From NCBI RefSeq assembly GCF_026151205.1, contig NC_087077.1, positions 20,299,198 to 20,363,197 on the forward strand: a DNA stretch of 64,000 nt, read 5' to 3'. The notes below the pieces were generated by a model, which was not told the origin of the DNA, searched no databases, and was given only the letters and a program-made list of their open reading frames with translations. Position 1 is the first letter of the stretch. Every line of letters begins with the position of its first letter. A program made the position numbers and the translations under genes. This document shows positions 34,540 through 45,349 of this stretch, one piece after another. The DNA comes from Bolinopsis microptera (lineage: Eukaryota > Ctenophora > Tentaculata > Lobata > Bolinopsidae).

Positions 34540-35118
34540 CTGATCAGATAATGATTTGAGATATTTGATAGGATATATTTCAAAATAAGGTCAAATAAAG
34601 CATAGAAAATAATAATTATCAATTTGAATTGAAACAATAAGTTTTGAAACCAAGCTTTATTTTAACCTTTACAGAGTTGAGTCTTCATAACATCAGGAGC
34701 AATCAATCTAAATCGTGTGGTGTCCTATCATCCTGAACAATTTAAGAGTACAACACTTGATAATAGAGCAATAGCCAATAAGTTTTTAAAAATTTAAGTA
34801 AAACAAAATTTAAGTAAAACAAAATTTAAATTGTATTGCCATTACAATGAATAATGATATAATAATAAATATAAGTAGACATCCGATAATATGCTTGTTA
34901 GATGCCACCTGACTAACAAAATAAAAAGAGCTAACATGTTCATAGTCCTTCAAACGCGCATACTTAGGCTGTACGGAAATAGCTATAATTCTACGTCATA
35001 TTAAAAAGTCAACATCATTTTTGAAATACAAAAATACATTTGTTTAAAGGGCAACATTCGGGTTTAAGGTGTAAAAAACCCTACATGCAGTTTGCAGTTC
35101 AGTACTATACTTTACTAT
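34540..35118. other. No gene recognised upstream of the RSF1-like exons
   Basis: AT-rich. The missing first exon of the minus-strand RSF1-like gene should lie here or further right, but no ATG plus phase-1 donor stands out. Confidence 0.4.
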
Positions 35119-37911
35119 TACTAGCAGGAACCCGTCTAACCTTAAAGTGGTGTCAAGACTCGAGAGACTAAAATAATTATTACCTATTTAATTCACGTTT
35201 TTGACACCTCTTGGGAGTCCAAATTTTGGGCACTAAAATTCTTATTCCTTGGCCAATTTTTCATTTTTACATGCTGATTTGAAGGCCATTAAAGCATTTG
35301 ACCCAGTCAAAAAAGTTTCAGTTGTATATCTTTTACGGTTTTTGCGGAAAGTCGCGTTAAAGTTGATGCCTTGGTGTCAGTAAAATGGCACGGATCCATA
35401 TATCCATATATATCGTCTCGCTTACACATGTTCCTCAAGGAAACCCTGTCTTCAAATCTGTCAGGCAGACCCACCTGACAATCACAACACTAGATCAACC
35501 AAAATTTTTAACATTTTAACCCCAAAGTTCAGAATGACTGACTTTACTACTAGTGTAATGTGCTTGCGAGGTAAGTTAAAACGTGCGCTATTAGCTAATC
35601 AACATAATCACGCCCTGCTTGATTGGACCGTCAAAGATTTTGACTGCACAAATGTTATTGTCCAAACATAACTGGCTGGCCCAGTGGCAAATAGTCAGGC
35701 GTCCAGGAATTTAACACCTAGTCAAAATTTGTTGATAACCGGTAAAAAAAGATTCTTGTGGAAAAAATATTCACATTAATTTAAAATTAAATCAAAATTG
35801 GTCGCTCTCAGGGCTAACGCGATGTTACATCATTTTATCGATTCGAAGTTCGAATCGAGCGCATTCCTAGATTCCATGACTATTTCTTACCTATAAGATT
35901 GCTTGACTATTTTTTGCGCATTCAGACACCAAAAAACGCGCAGAAAACGCGCGCTATCCATTCCTGCTTCCTCAACATCCCGGAATATGAAAAAATAGTC
36001 ATGTAAAATAGTCATTTGAAATAGTCATGCAAAATTTCAGCTCTGATACGCTAAAATATCAAGTTAATCTTAAACAATCGACAATCTAATATCAATCCTC
36101 CCAATCCTCCCAATCCTCCCAGCCATATTAACTGGTGAACGGTGTAAATATAGAGCGGTATTTTAAAATGTAGCATTCAAAATTTTATGGATTCAAGTTG
36201 GCTCCTTTAGTCTAGATTCATTTAGAAAATTCTCGAAGTTCGAGTAATACAGTATTCTCAGGGTTTGGCGCTTAAGGAAGCTTCACATCCGAGACCGATT
36301 TCCACGAATCAATTTAATATTGTAGCTACAAGTCAACAACAGTGCAAGTGGGAAGGAAGTGAATCTAGCCATTGCTACTATATCAGGGGAACTCGTGTGT
36401 TCTAGGCTTAAGCAAGCTTCACATCCTAGATCATCTAGAGTACAGTGCAGACAACCCCCTCCATTATACATCCCTATCCCGCTTTAAGTCCGAAGTTTAT
36501 CGTCTAATATTGTATCTTACCTGGCAGAAGCAAGCTTCAGATCCAAAGTCAGGCCAAAATATCATCACAAGGTCGAAGCCACTTTCAGAGTAGCGAATCG
36601 TTCATCATGCTGATGAGAGTTAAATCTCAGAACTCGATCTACCGAGCCACTATGAAGCATGGAATGAAGAAGTATGTGGGCTAGGCTATATAGTTCTTTT
36701 AAAAAATATTTCCTTGCGTTTCAAATAAATTAAAGAATTCTCAGAAATTTTTTATTTAATTTCAAAATTTGCAATTGCATATTCATCCGGTAATTATTCT
36801 AATGGATACGCTAAGCATTTCAAACTAATCTTGACCTGGGAGAAGAGCTGACCAGTGACAAGTCGGCCGCGAAGCGGCCGAAAAATATATAGCCTTTTTT
36901 TCTTCCCAAACTGGATTCCTAGTCATATTTAAAATTTATTCCACTGGGCTGGCTGGTCACACACATCTCAATTAAAATTACGCTAGGCCACTGTTTTCCA
37001 AGTCTTGTCCTGTGAGTAAAGTATGTGTGAGAAAGTTTTAATAAAATCATTGTATATTTATTTATTTTTGAATTTTAAAAATCTAATTTGAGAATGAAGG
37101 TTAAAGAAATTTTTAATTAGCACTGTATAGTTTAAGATATTTATAGCTTATTATAACAATTGATACAAAGGCCATAATCTTTCACCAGCTCTCCAATATC
37201 CACCTTGAAGCTGCATTTTATATCCTAAATATAAACTAAATCATGTTTTAGTGTAGACTTTTGTCACAACAAGACTGCAACCTATAGTAACAATTATAAA
37301 CAGAACCTCTAATGTCTGCTAACAATTTTTCTTCTAGTCCTAATCTGAGCCTTGTCTCTAAAAACTTAACTGAACTAGCGTTTCGGTGTGTGCAAAAGCT
37401 TCCAGGCACGCGCATTCCTTGCCCCGTTAGTTACCTGTCCTTCATAAACCAAACTAGCAGTCAGGACAAAAAGTCATACACCAAATGGGCATTATATTTT
37501 ATGAATTGTTTTACATCTTTTTATTCTGTAAAAATGTGCTAAAATTAAATTTCTTGTTTCATTGAATTTCTTGTTTCATTGTTTCATTGCTTTATATATA
37601 GTAAGATTTTATATACTATCATTTATGAAAAAGAGCATTATGATCACAAACGAGCTTTCATTCTACCTTTTGCCGTGTACCTTTTTCGACTCCACGGAGT
37701 CCCTGATGGACTTTTGTTTACTTTTGTTAAGGCCAGAGGGGGGGGTAAATGGCACTTTTCTAGTTTTCACATATTTGATAATAGCTGCTGGAGACGAACA
37801 AGAAGAAAAAAACCAGATCAAAATCTGACCTTGCGTTCCTGAGATATCGCGCGCTAAATTTTGAGGTTTACCTGTAATTACATGTTGAACTGGATCTTTA
37901 AACGGCTGTAA

Positions 37912-38233
37912 CTTTTTTGACCTTTCGATTCCTTAGTTGAGAAAACCGGCCACTCCCTGATCTTGAGGTTTGGTACTGTGGTTCCTTAGACAATTATCCT
38001 CATTTATTATGTGAGCGATTTTTGTTATTTGACTCGGTTCTTGAATTATGAGGTTAACCATGTCAAAAATTCGGAAAATTTAGCTGGTTAACCTCATAAT
38101 TCGAGAACCGAGTCAAATAAAAAAAATCGGTCACATAATAAATGAGGATAATTGTCCAAGGAACCACTGTACCAAATCTCAATATCAGGGGGTGGCTGGT
38201 TTTCTCAACTAAGGAATCGAAAGGTCAAAAAAT
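37912..38233. repeat. Long inverted repeat (two arms of about 150 bp)
   Basis: The left arm 37912-38060 (gacctttcgattccttagtt ... ttatgaggttaacc) is the reverse complement of 38085-38233 (ggttaacctcataa ... aactaaggaatcgaaaggtc) with few mismatches, around a loop of about 24 bp. It would fold into a strong cruciform. No coding content. Confidence 0.85.
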
Positions 38234-39115
38234 GTGTTTTGAGATAGATGCAATTTAGTGTTTTCAAAATTTTGAATATTCACTGGAATGTATCACAGTT
38301 CGTTAGTTAGGACTTTTTATAAACTTAATAACGTTTGCTTGATCAGACCTGGCCGTCCCCTAAATGATTTTAGCTACTTTCAGTAGTTAATTTCCTTGTA
38401 TTGTAAAAAATGAGGTTAACCAAGACTTCCTGTAAACACTAACTGCTTAAAATTTGGTTGTTAACCTCGCTTTAGACCATATAACACTGGGATTGGTTTA
38501 TCAATATGTTATTATATATGTAGTAAAACATTTGCACAGTATAACGATTAAGTTTTTGAGGTTAAAATATAATTGATTAGTCAGGTATTCAAAAAATGAG
38601 AGGTTAACCTCATTTTTTAGCCATTTACGGGTAAAATCTTCTACTAAAATATGGTCAGTTCGAATCACCTTTGTCACGTGATTATAGTTGTAGGCATTGT
38701 GATACCAATAGATACCTCACTTCGATATTGTGGTACATTACATAAGTAAGAATCGTATGTATATTCCCTACGGTACCAAAATGTGTTGGTTAACCTCATT
38801 TTTTTCATTTTCCCAAGATAAAAGAAAGTCAATCAACACGTCATCTATTTAGAAATGTGTATACCGTAAACTTACGATGAAAATAATAACTCTATCATTT
38901 GATCTATTCTCGCTATATCTAAAAGACGAGGTTAACCTCATATAATCACGTTTGGATATTACTTTCTCTGACAATTATGAACCTAAAATTTAGAGTTTAC
39001 ATTTGCTGACCGAAATAACAAAAAATTATGGCGTGTAATAAAATATTAACCTCAATTTTATTAACCTCAATGTTGTATAGTCAATTTTGTGAAAATCGGT
39101 TAACCTCAATTATAA
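38045..39115. repeat. Cluster of gaggttaacc motifs
   Basis: gaggttaac or its complement gttaacctc occurs about a dozen times within 1.1 kb (for example near 38050, 38085, 38411, 38457, 38601, 38787, 38930, 39046, 39058, 39096) in otherwise non-repetitive AT-rich DNA. Several are full palindromes, gaggttaacctc. Spacing is irregular, so it is not a simple tandem repeat. Confidence 0.7.
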
Positions 39116-39258
39116 AATAAAGTTAATCAGCTACAAATATGTGAATAGCGGCAATGTTTTTGTCATTAAAAATTAAATCGATTTAGAAAATAATATTTTG
39201 GTAGAATTTTTTGACCCCTTACCCCCCCCTCTGGCCTTAATAATTTGACCAACCTTTC

Positions 39259-39537
39259 TCAGTGGCGTAACGAAGGGCCCCGCTGACCCCGCTGTGCAGG
39301 GGGGCGCCGTCTTAGGGGGGCGCCAAATCGTCGTTTGAATGTGGGACAATTTCGAAAACTTAACTAAAGTACTAGCAAAACTGCGCGTTTTGCTCTAGAT
39401 ACACACTTTTTTAGAGATTTTACCGGCTCATCCTCTAAAATCACCTAATTTGTTCAATTTTAGGGAGGGGCACCAAAAGGGGAGGGGGCGCCTTTTCGGC
39501 GGGGGGGGGGGGGGCCAACAGGCAACGTTACGCCACT
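39259..39537. mobile_element. hAT-like MITE with CAGTGGCGTAAC ends
   Basis: Starts cagtggcgtaacgaagg and ends aacgttacgccactg, an inverted pair; cagtggcg-type ends are typical of hAT non-autonomous elements. The centre has G runs (ggggggcgcc). The 8 bp flanking each side do not match, so the insertion is old, rearranged or mis-bounded. Confidence 0.6.
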
Positions 39538-40344
39538 GATGATTGGGAGTTAGTCAAGAGACCAGTAATAGCATAGTAGGAACGTAGATTGTTTGGGCCC
39601 AGAAAAACATGTTTAATACCGCTATGAACCCGTCATAAGCCGGGGACTACTATGAAAGTGATGATGCTGTGTTGTTGAAAGACCTTCGACCAATCAAAGA
39701 TGTACCTCATCACGCCAAGCAGTTATGCTTGTAGGTGAATATACACTTATAGAGTACAACAACTTTATAACACTCCTTAGTCTCTCAAGTCTTGACACCA
39801 CTTTAGGGTTAGACGGGTTCCTGCTAGTAAAGCCATCAAAAATCCGAATTCTTTTTCTTTTTTTAACGTTTTTTATTTCAGCAAATGATTTTTAAATCCA
39901 CTTTTTATACAGTAAGTAAGAAAAACAGTCGTTCAGCAGTAAACATTTTAAAATATGTGTACATGATCAGTGTCTAATATCACATATCATCTTCATCAAA
40001 TGGGTTTTCGTGCATGAAATACTAAATAGTCCATGCTTAAAGCATCAGTGATTTCTAGCTTTATGGAAACCTTTTTTCATCAAACTACCCCGGTCCTGCA
40101 TTTCAGTGTTAACTTTTACAAGCCATTCGGCGTGAAGTGGTTTTATCTTAGACAACTTTAGGTTAACTTTAGGTTAAGTTAATCACGTGGAGCTTTCCTA
40201 GCACTGTTTCATTACCTCCCCTCAGTAATATGAACTATAACAACGCCGGACAATGTCCTTGGCAACAAGATTTACCGTAATATCTAGAGGCTAGAACAAG
40301 TTTGTCATGTTGGCGGGGACGGACCTTTACTGATAGTTGAAATT

Positions 40345-40960
40345 CGACATATGACGTCATCTAGCGTCATCTAGCGTCATCTAGCGTGAAATATCGCCAG
40401 ATGATGATAGATGACGCTAGATGACGCTAGATGACGCTAGATGACGCCAATTAGCGACATTGTTGCTAAGTGCACGGCACCTTTCGAATGTCGCTATCTA
40501 GCGCTATCTAGCGCTATCTAGCGCTATATGACGCTATATGACGCTATATGACGCTATATGACGCTATATGACGCTAGATGACGCTAAGCACGCAGCACTG
40601 ACGCCAGGCGACAGATAGCGCTATTTTCATAAAATTTCCGCCCTTTTTTTTGCGACATCTAGCGGTATCTAGCGCTATCTAACGCTATATGTCGGAACGA
40701 CATCTGACGCAGCGCTATCTAGCGCTATCTAGCGCTATCTGGCGCTATCTAGCGGAGAATGTCGGTTTGTGACAGTTTACGCTAGATAGCGCTATCTAGC
40801 GCTAGATATCGCGGCGACAGCTAGCGCTAGATAGCGCTATCTAGCGTAAACTGTCACAAACCGACATTCTCCGCTAGATAACGCTTGTTAGCGCTAGATA
40901 GCGCTATCTAGCGGAGAATATCGGTTTGTGACAGTTAACGCTAGATAGCGCTAGATTTGT
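40345..40960. repeat. Left arm of foldback: gcgctatctagcgct-type repeats
   Basis: Short degenerate repeats (gcgtcatcta, gcgctatcta, gcgctatatga) with internal palindromes such as gcgctagatagcgctatcta. Reverse-complement blocks occur at about 44130-44790. Confidence 0.85.
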
Positions 40961-41050
40961 CATACGTTGTATGACCCGCCGCGCACGAAGTGCGCGGCTC
41001 CCCCTGTAGCGTCGAAGTGAAGCGGCAGTGGGGGTCACCGCGTGATACAA
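40957..41050. mobile_element. 94-bp MITE, copy 1, in the foldback arm
   Basis: Begins ttgtcatacgttgtatgac and ends ggtcaccgcgtgatacaa; the outer ten bases are imperfect inverted repeats. Flanked by cgctagat at 40949-40956 and 41051-41058 (8 bp; the site itself is a repeat). A same-length copy is at 42499-42592. Confidence 0.7.
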
Positions 41051-41104
41051 CGCTAGATAGCGCTATCTAGCGCTAGATATCGCGGCGACAGCTATAGCTA
41101 TGGC

Positions 41105-41580
41105 TATAGTTGTTAAACGTTAAATATCTAACGTTGGTTATAAGTTTGATTTTTAACGTTGCAAAACGTTTATTATTTGACGTCAGATCAAGGTTACCTT
41201 ATTAACTATAAGCAGAGTTTAAAATTCAACTACATTTTAAAGTTGTATGTAGGTTACATATAAAACGTTGTTAAACGTTAAATATCTAACGTTGGTTATA
41301 GGTTTTATTTTTAACGTTGCAAAACGTTTATTATTTGACGTCAGATCAAGGTTACCTTATTAACTTTAAGTAGGGTTTAAAATTCAACTACATTTTAAAG
41401 TTGTATGTAGGTTACACATAAAACGTTGTTAAACGTTAAATATCTAACGTTGGTTATAGGTTTTATTTTTAACGTTGCAAAACGTTTATTATTTTACATT
41501 AGATCAAGGTTATCTTATCAACTATAAGCAACGTTCAAAACTCAACTAAATTTTAACGTTGTATGTAGGTTACATATAAA
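41105..41580. repeat. 158-bp tandem repeat, three copies
   Basis: The phrase gttgttaaacgttaaatatc recurs at 41109, 41267 and 41425, a period of exactly 158 bp. Units are about 95% identical and rich in aacgtt. Confidence 0.92.
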
Positions 41581-42290
41581 AACTTTGCCAGCTGGTATAG
41601 GCTTAGACTAATATTTTGAGAAAAAGCGGCGCGTGATAGTAAATTACGAGTATCACCCGTTAACGAGTGAGATTCGTCCAGTATAACCTGTTTATGCTCT
41701 AACCATAGCCCTCTCGCTAGTAGTACGCTTAGACACATGGCTATGTGAAAGAAGATGATGTAAAGATCTAAATGTTAAATTAGCATTTGCAAATTCAGTT
41801 AAACAAAAATTTCAGTTAAACAAAAATTTCAATTTTATGCCATTTATTACAGATTAATTGTATATTTAATAGTATATATTAAATTAATAGTATTGAAATC
41901 TCGCACAGCAAGTTATTAAAAGAATGTAATGAGAGTCGAGCCGAATTTATTGTTCAGTAATCACATATATCGTACCCACGAGTTTTCAGTTTACGAACTA
42001 CGCGCAAGTGTGAAGTGCAAGCGCGAAAGCTTTAGTGCAATTTAGCTACGAAAATACCAAAACCCTTAAAATGCGATGCATTCAGTATTTAGAATTAATA
42101 TATTATAAATTTATAAGTTATGTCAATCCTCTTACCTGGGGACCCAGGCTATTATGTACATGTTCATAAACATTAAGATTTGGCGGAATGACAGGCTGAG
42201 CGCGGCCCAGTAACAATCCTCGGGATCGGAATTATTTTGGATAAATACTTTACAGCTTTGAGCTTCGAGTAATCTATTTGACGATGTTTG

Positions 42291-42343
42291 TTGTAGCGCG
42301 ATGCACTACTGGGCCGCGCCGCGCAGCCAATAATATAATGCTT
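42291..42343 (-). mobile_element. Truncated relative of the 9-bp-duplication MITE
   Basis: Starts ttgtagcgcgatgcactact like the right end (reversed) of the MITE at 60358-60445, continues for about 50 bp, then diverges. Confidence 0.5.
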
Positions 42344-42498
42344 CTTGCAACCACTAGTGCTTTATTAAACATACTTGGTCAGTACGTTACTGTATGTACG
42401 AACTTTTAAAAGGTGTCGAACTGTACAAATTTTGAAAAGCTGTCGAGGAATTTTTACCGAATTTTTAAAAAAATGTTTGTTTTTTAGCAGTAATCATT

Positions 42499-42592
42499 TT
42501 GTCATACGTTGTATGACCCGCCGCGCACGAAGTGCGCGGCTCCCCCTGTATCGTCGAAGTGAAGCGACAGTGGGGGTCACCACGTGATACAA
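42499..42592. mobile_element. 94-bp MITE, copy 2
   Basis: Same 94-bp element as 40957-41050 with a few substitutions. Flanks taatcatt (42491-42498) and taatcact (42593-42600) match at seven of eight bases, supporting an 8-bp target duplication. Confidence 0.75.
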
Positions 42593-42842
42593 TAATCACT
42601 TCAGTCCGAACAAATTATTTTTGTCCGGGAGGTTACATTTCAGATTTAAAATATTAACATGCATCCGCACGTCATCGTTTCCCGCCATTTTAACACAAAT
42701 TTTTGCAATTAGCTTTTTATTATATATTTCGAAAATTTATGAGGCGAATTTTTCCCAAACTAATCCCGAACTGAAAAAACGTGCCGAACTGTACGAATTT
42801 TTTACGACTTTTGTACGAACTGACCAACTATGTTATTAAATT

Positions 42843-43034
42843 GGCGATATGCACCATGACTGGGCCTCGCCGAGCTGTGAACATGAACAGTGAATTGGAT
42901 TGACATCGTGAATCGACGCGATGCGTTACTGTGAGTGTGTCGCGCCGCGCATCCAAAAATGCTTCTCGGTATCCAATAATGCTTTTCGGCGAAATGCACC
43001 ACTGAGCTGTGAAAGATTGGCATCATGAATCAAC
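42843..43034 (-). mobile_element. Diverged, longer relative of the 9-bp-duplication MITE
   Basis: Contains gattgacatcgtgaatc and gaccaggc-like pieces of the family twice, ending gattggcatcatgaatcaa. Probably two decayed copies side by side. Confidence 0.4.
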
Positions 43035-43214
43035 GATGTTAGTAACTTGTATAAATTTCGTCGAAATAGTACGTGCCGCTTTCTTCCGATCCCGAAATGT
43101 TATTGTTAAGGGTCGACGGTCGTTTACATATTAGTATTACGTAATCAGCTGAGGAGGTTGGGGTTTTCAAATGATTATTGATTACGCTAGTGTAATATTG
43201 ACATCTTACTATAT

Positions 43215-43519
43215 ATAAAGCGAGACGATATATATGGATGTGTTTATCCGTACCATTTTACTGACACCACGGCATCAACTTTAACGCGACTTTCCGCAAA
43301 AACCGTAAAAGATATGCAACTGATACTTTTTTGACTGGGTCAAATGCTTTAATGGCCTCCAAATCAGCATGAAAAAATAAAAAATTGGCCAAGGAATAGG
43401 AGTTTTAGAGCCCAAAATTTGAACCACCAAGTGGTGTCAAAAACGCGAATTAAATTGGTAATAATTATTTAGTCTCTTGAGTCTTGACACTATTTTAGGG
43501 TTATACGGGTTCCTGCTAG
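43215..43519 (-). repeat. Inverted copy of the 35121-35425 repeat
   Basis: About 300 bp matching 35121-35425 in reverse orientation and ending at the same outer boundary (cctgctag, then TA). Several substitutions and small indels. Confidence 0.8.
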
Positions 43520-43936
43520 TAAATATAATAGCTATGGTAAAACTGATTACGGGGTATGTGAACGACCCCTCATTGTTAGTAATCAGTTCCATACATAGCT
43601 ATTAAGCTATTAGTATTATGTCACAATCACACTAGCGAGCGTAATAATTTGGAAAACCCCGGCCGGCGGCATCAGGCCCTTTATATAATTATAATATGTA
43701 AACGACCCCTTGATTAAGTGATATTTAATATTTTGTTCCACTCAGCCGAATATTTGATAAATCGAGTGTAATAGTTGGGTGACTTCGACGAGCCGCGCAA
43801 GCTTATAGTTATATCATTTGCATTCTCACTTAAATTATAATTAATTTTCATACACAGTAAAAATTAATTTTCATATAAAATAAAAATAACAAAAAAGATT
43901 GGGTGGGAAAAGACAGGCTGCGCTTACGGTCCCAGT

Positions 43937-44094
<158 letters not shown>

Positions 44095-45174
44095 TAGGAT
44101 TACTGTTACTGTGATAGGATATGATATCTTGTGCTATATGTAGCGACGACATCTGACGCAGCGACATATAGCGCTAGATAGCGACATCTAGCGCTAAATA
44201 GCCTGAACTGTCACGACCCAAAATTCTTCGCTATTTAGCGCTATCTAACGCTATTTAGCGCTATCTAACGCTATCTAGCGCTATATGTCGCAACGACATC
44301 TGATGCTATATAGCGCTATCTGGCGCTATATAGCGCTAGATAGCGTGAACTGTCGTAAACTGACTTATCCCGCTATCCAGCGCTTGATGTCGCCTGCGTC
44401 AGATGTCGTCGCGACAGATGTCGTCAGATGACGTCAGATATCGCTAGATGGCGTCAGATAGCGTCAGATGTCGCGGCAACATATGACGCTAGATGACGCT
44501 AGATGTCGTCCCTAGAATTTTTATGAAAATAGCGCTATCTGTCGCCTGGCGTCAGTGCTGCGTGCTTAGCGTCATCTAGCGTCATCTAGCGTCATCTAGC
44601 GTCATATAGCGTCATATAGCGCTAGATAGCGCTAGATAGCGACATTCGAAAGGTGCCGTGCACTTAGCGACAATGTCGCTAATTGGCGTCATCTAGCGTC
44701 ATCTGGCGTCATCTAGCGTCATCTATCATCATCTGGCGATATTTCACGCTAGATGACGCTAGATGACGCTAGATGACGTCATATGTCGAATTTCAACTAT
44801 CAGTAAAGGTCCGCGGGGACTAGCTCATGAACTATGTCATTGAGTACCATAATTTCGTTGACTTTTTCGCCAAGTGACCCTTGAAAACATCATATACCAG
44901 TGAAGTTTTCTATGCCTCCGGCAGACCAAGGAGAACCGTTCCGTTGTTAACTTACGGCACAATAAAGTTCTCATAGTTGTCATATTCTGGACGAAAAGTT
45001 AGAATTTTTGAAAAAATTTCAAAGGACTTTAACTTGGACCGACCTTACATGAACGGACTTTATTTGAACGGACATTAAGATGAAGGTTATATTAGGGCCT
45101 CCAGCGTTCAATTAATGTCCGTCCAAATAAGGTCCGATAAGGTAGTTAGCTAGGAGTATTCCTTAAAAGAAAGT

Positions 45175-45180
45175 TTTAAT
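45175..45180 (-). promoter_or_regulatory. Candidate polyadenylation signal (ATTAAA)
   Basis: ATTAAA on the minus strand about 50 bases after the stop codon of the tail-anchored-protein exon. Confidence 0.35.
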
Positions 45181-45226
45181 CACATCAACAAAATATGCAT
45201 CCCATACAGCCCAATGAAACATAAAA

Positions 45227-45349
45227 TTAAAACACTTTGAACACAATTGCCAACACAATTGCCACAAAACCGATCAAAATGCTCTTCCAGCAACCTTTGC
45301 TTATCTTGTCAAATTCTAACTTGTTCTCTTCATTGCTTCGCCAGAGAAT
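45227..45349 (-). CDS. Last exon of a tail-anchored membrane protein (unidentified)
   Basis: The minus strand shows an acceptor (tatttgttgcag), then exactly 41 codons including the stop, phase 0. The peptide has a charged stretch (RSNEENKLEFDKISKG) followed by an 18-residue hydrophobic segment (SILIGFVAIVLAIVFKVF) ending at the stop. A single C-terminal membrane segment with a cytosolic N-terminus is the layout of tail-anchored proteins. I do not recognise the family. Upstream exons would lie above 45350 but I could not identify them. Confidence 0.5.
   Translation of the reverse strand: MLWRSNEENKLEFDKISKGCWKSILIGFVAIVLAIVFKVF

Larger units (their letters stand above)
35121..39827. mobile_element. 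Candidate TA-flanked inverted-repeat element
   Basis: The left end ctagcaggaacccgtctaac (35121) is mirrored by gttagacgggttcctgctag ending at 39827; about 50 bp of each end pair, and both ends are flanked by TA, as in Tc1/mariner insertions. No transposase is recognised inside. The first 300 bp (35121-35425) is also present inverted at 43215-43519 with the same outer end, so this is a repeat family. Whether 35121-39827 is one unit or a chance pairing of family members is uncertain. Confidence 0.45.

Noticed and set aside
35534-35570. Plus-strand mini-exon ATGACTGAC... with a gtaagt donor
   Set aside because: Good start context and donor, but no following exon or homologue was found, and it lies inside the candidate TA-flanked repeat element.
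37562-37842. Overlapping 87-88-aa ORFs
   Set aside because: No family resemblance; part of the sequence (ctttttcgactccacg...gtccctgatggacttttgtt) is a dispersed repeat also present at 59823-59865.
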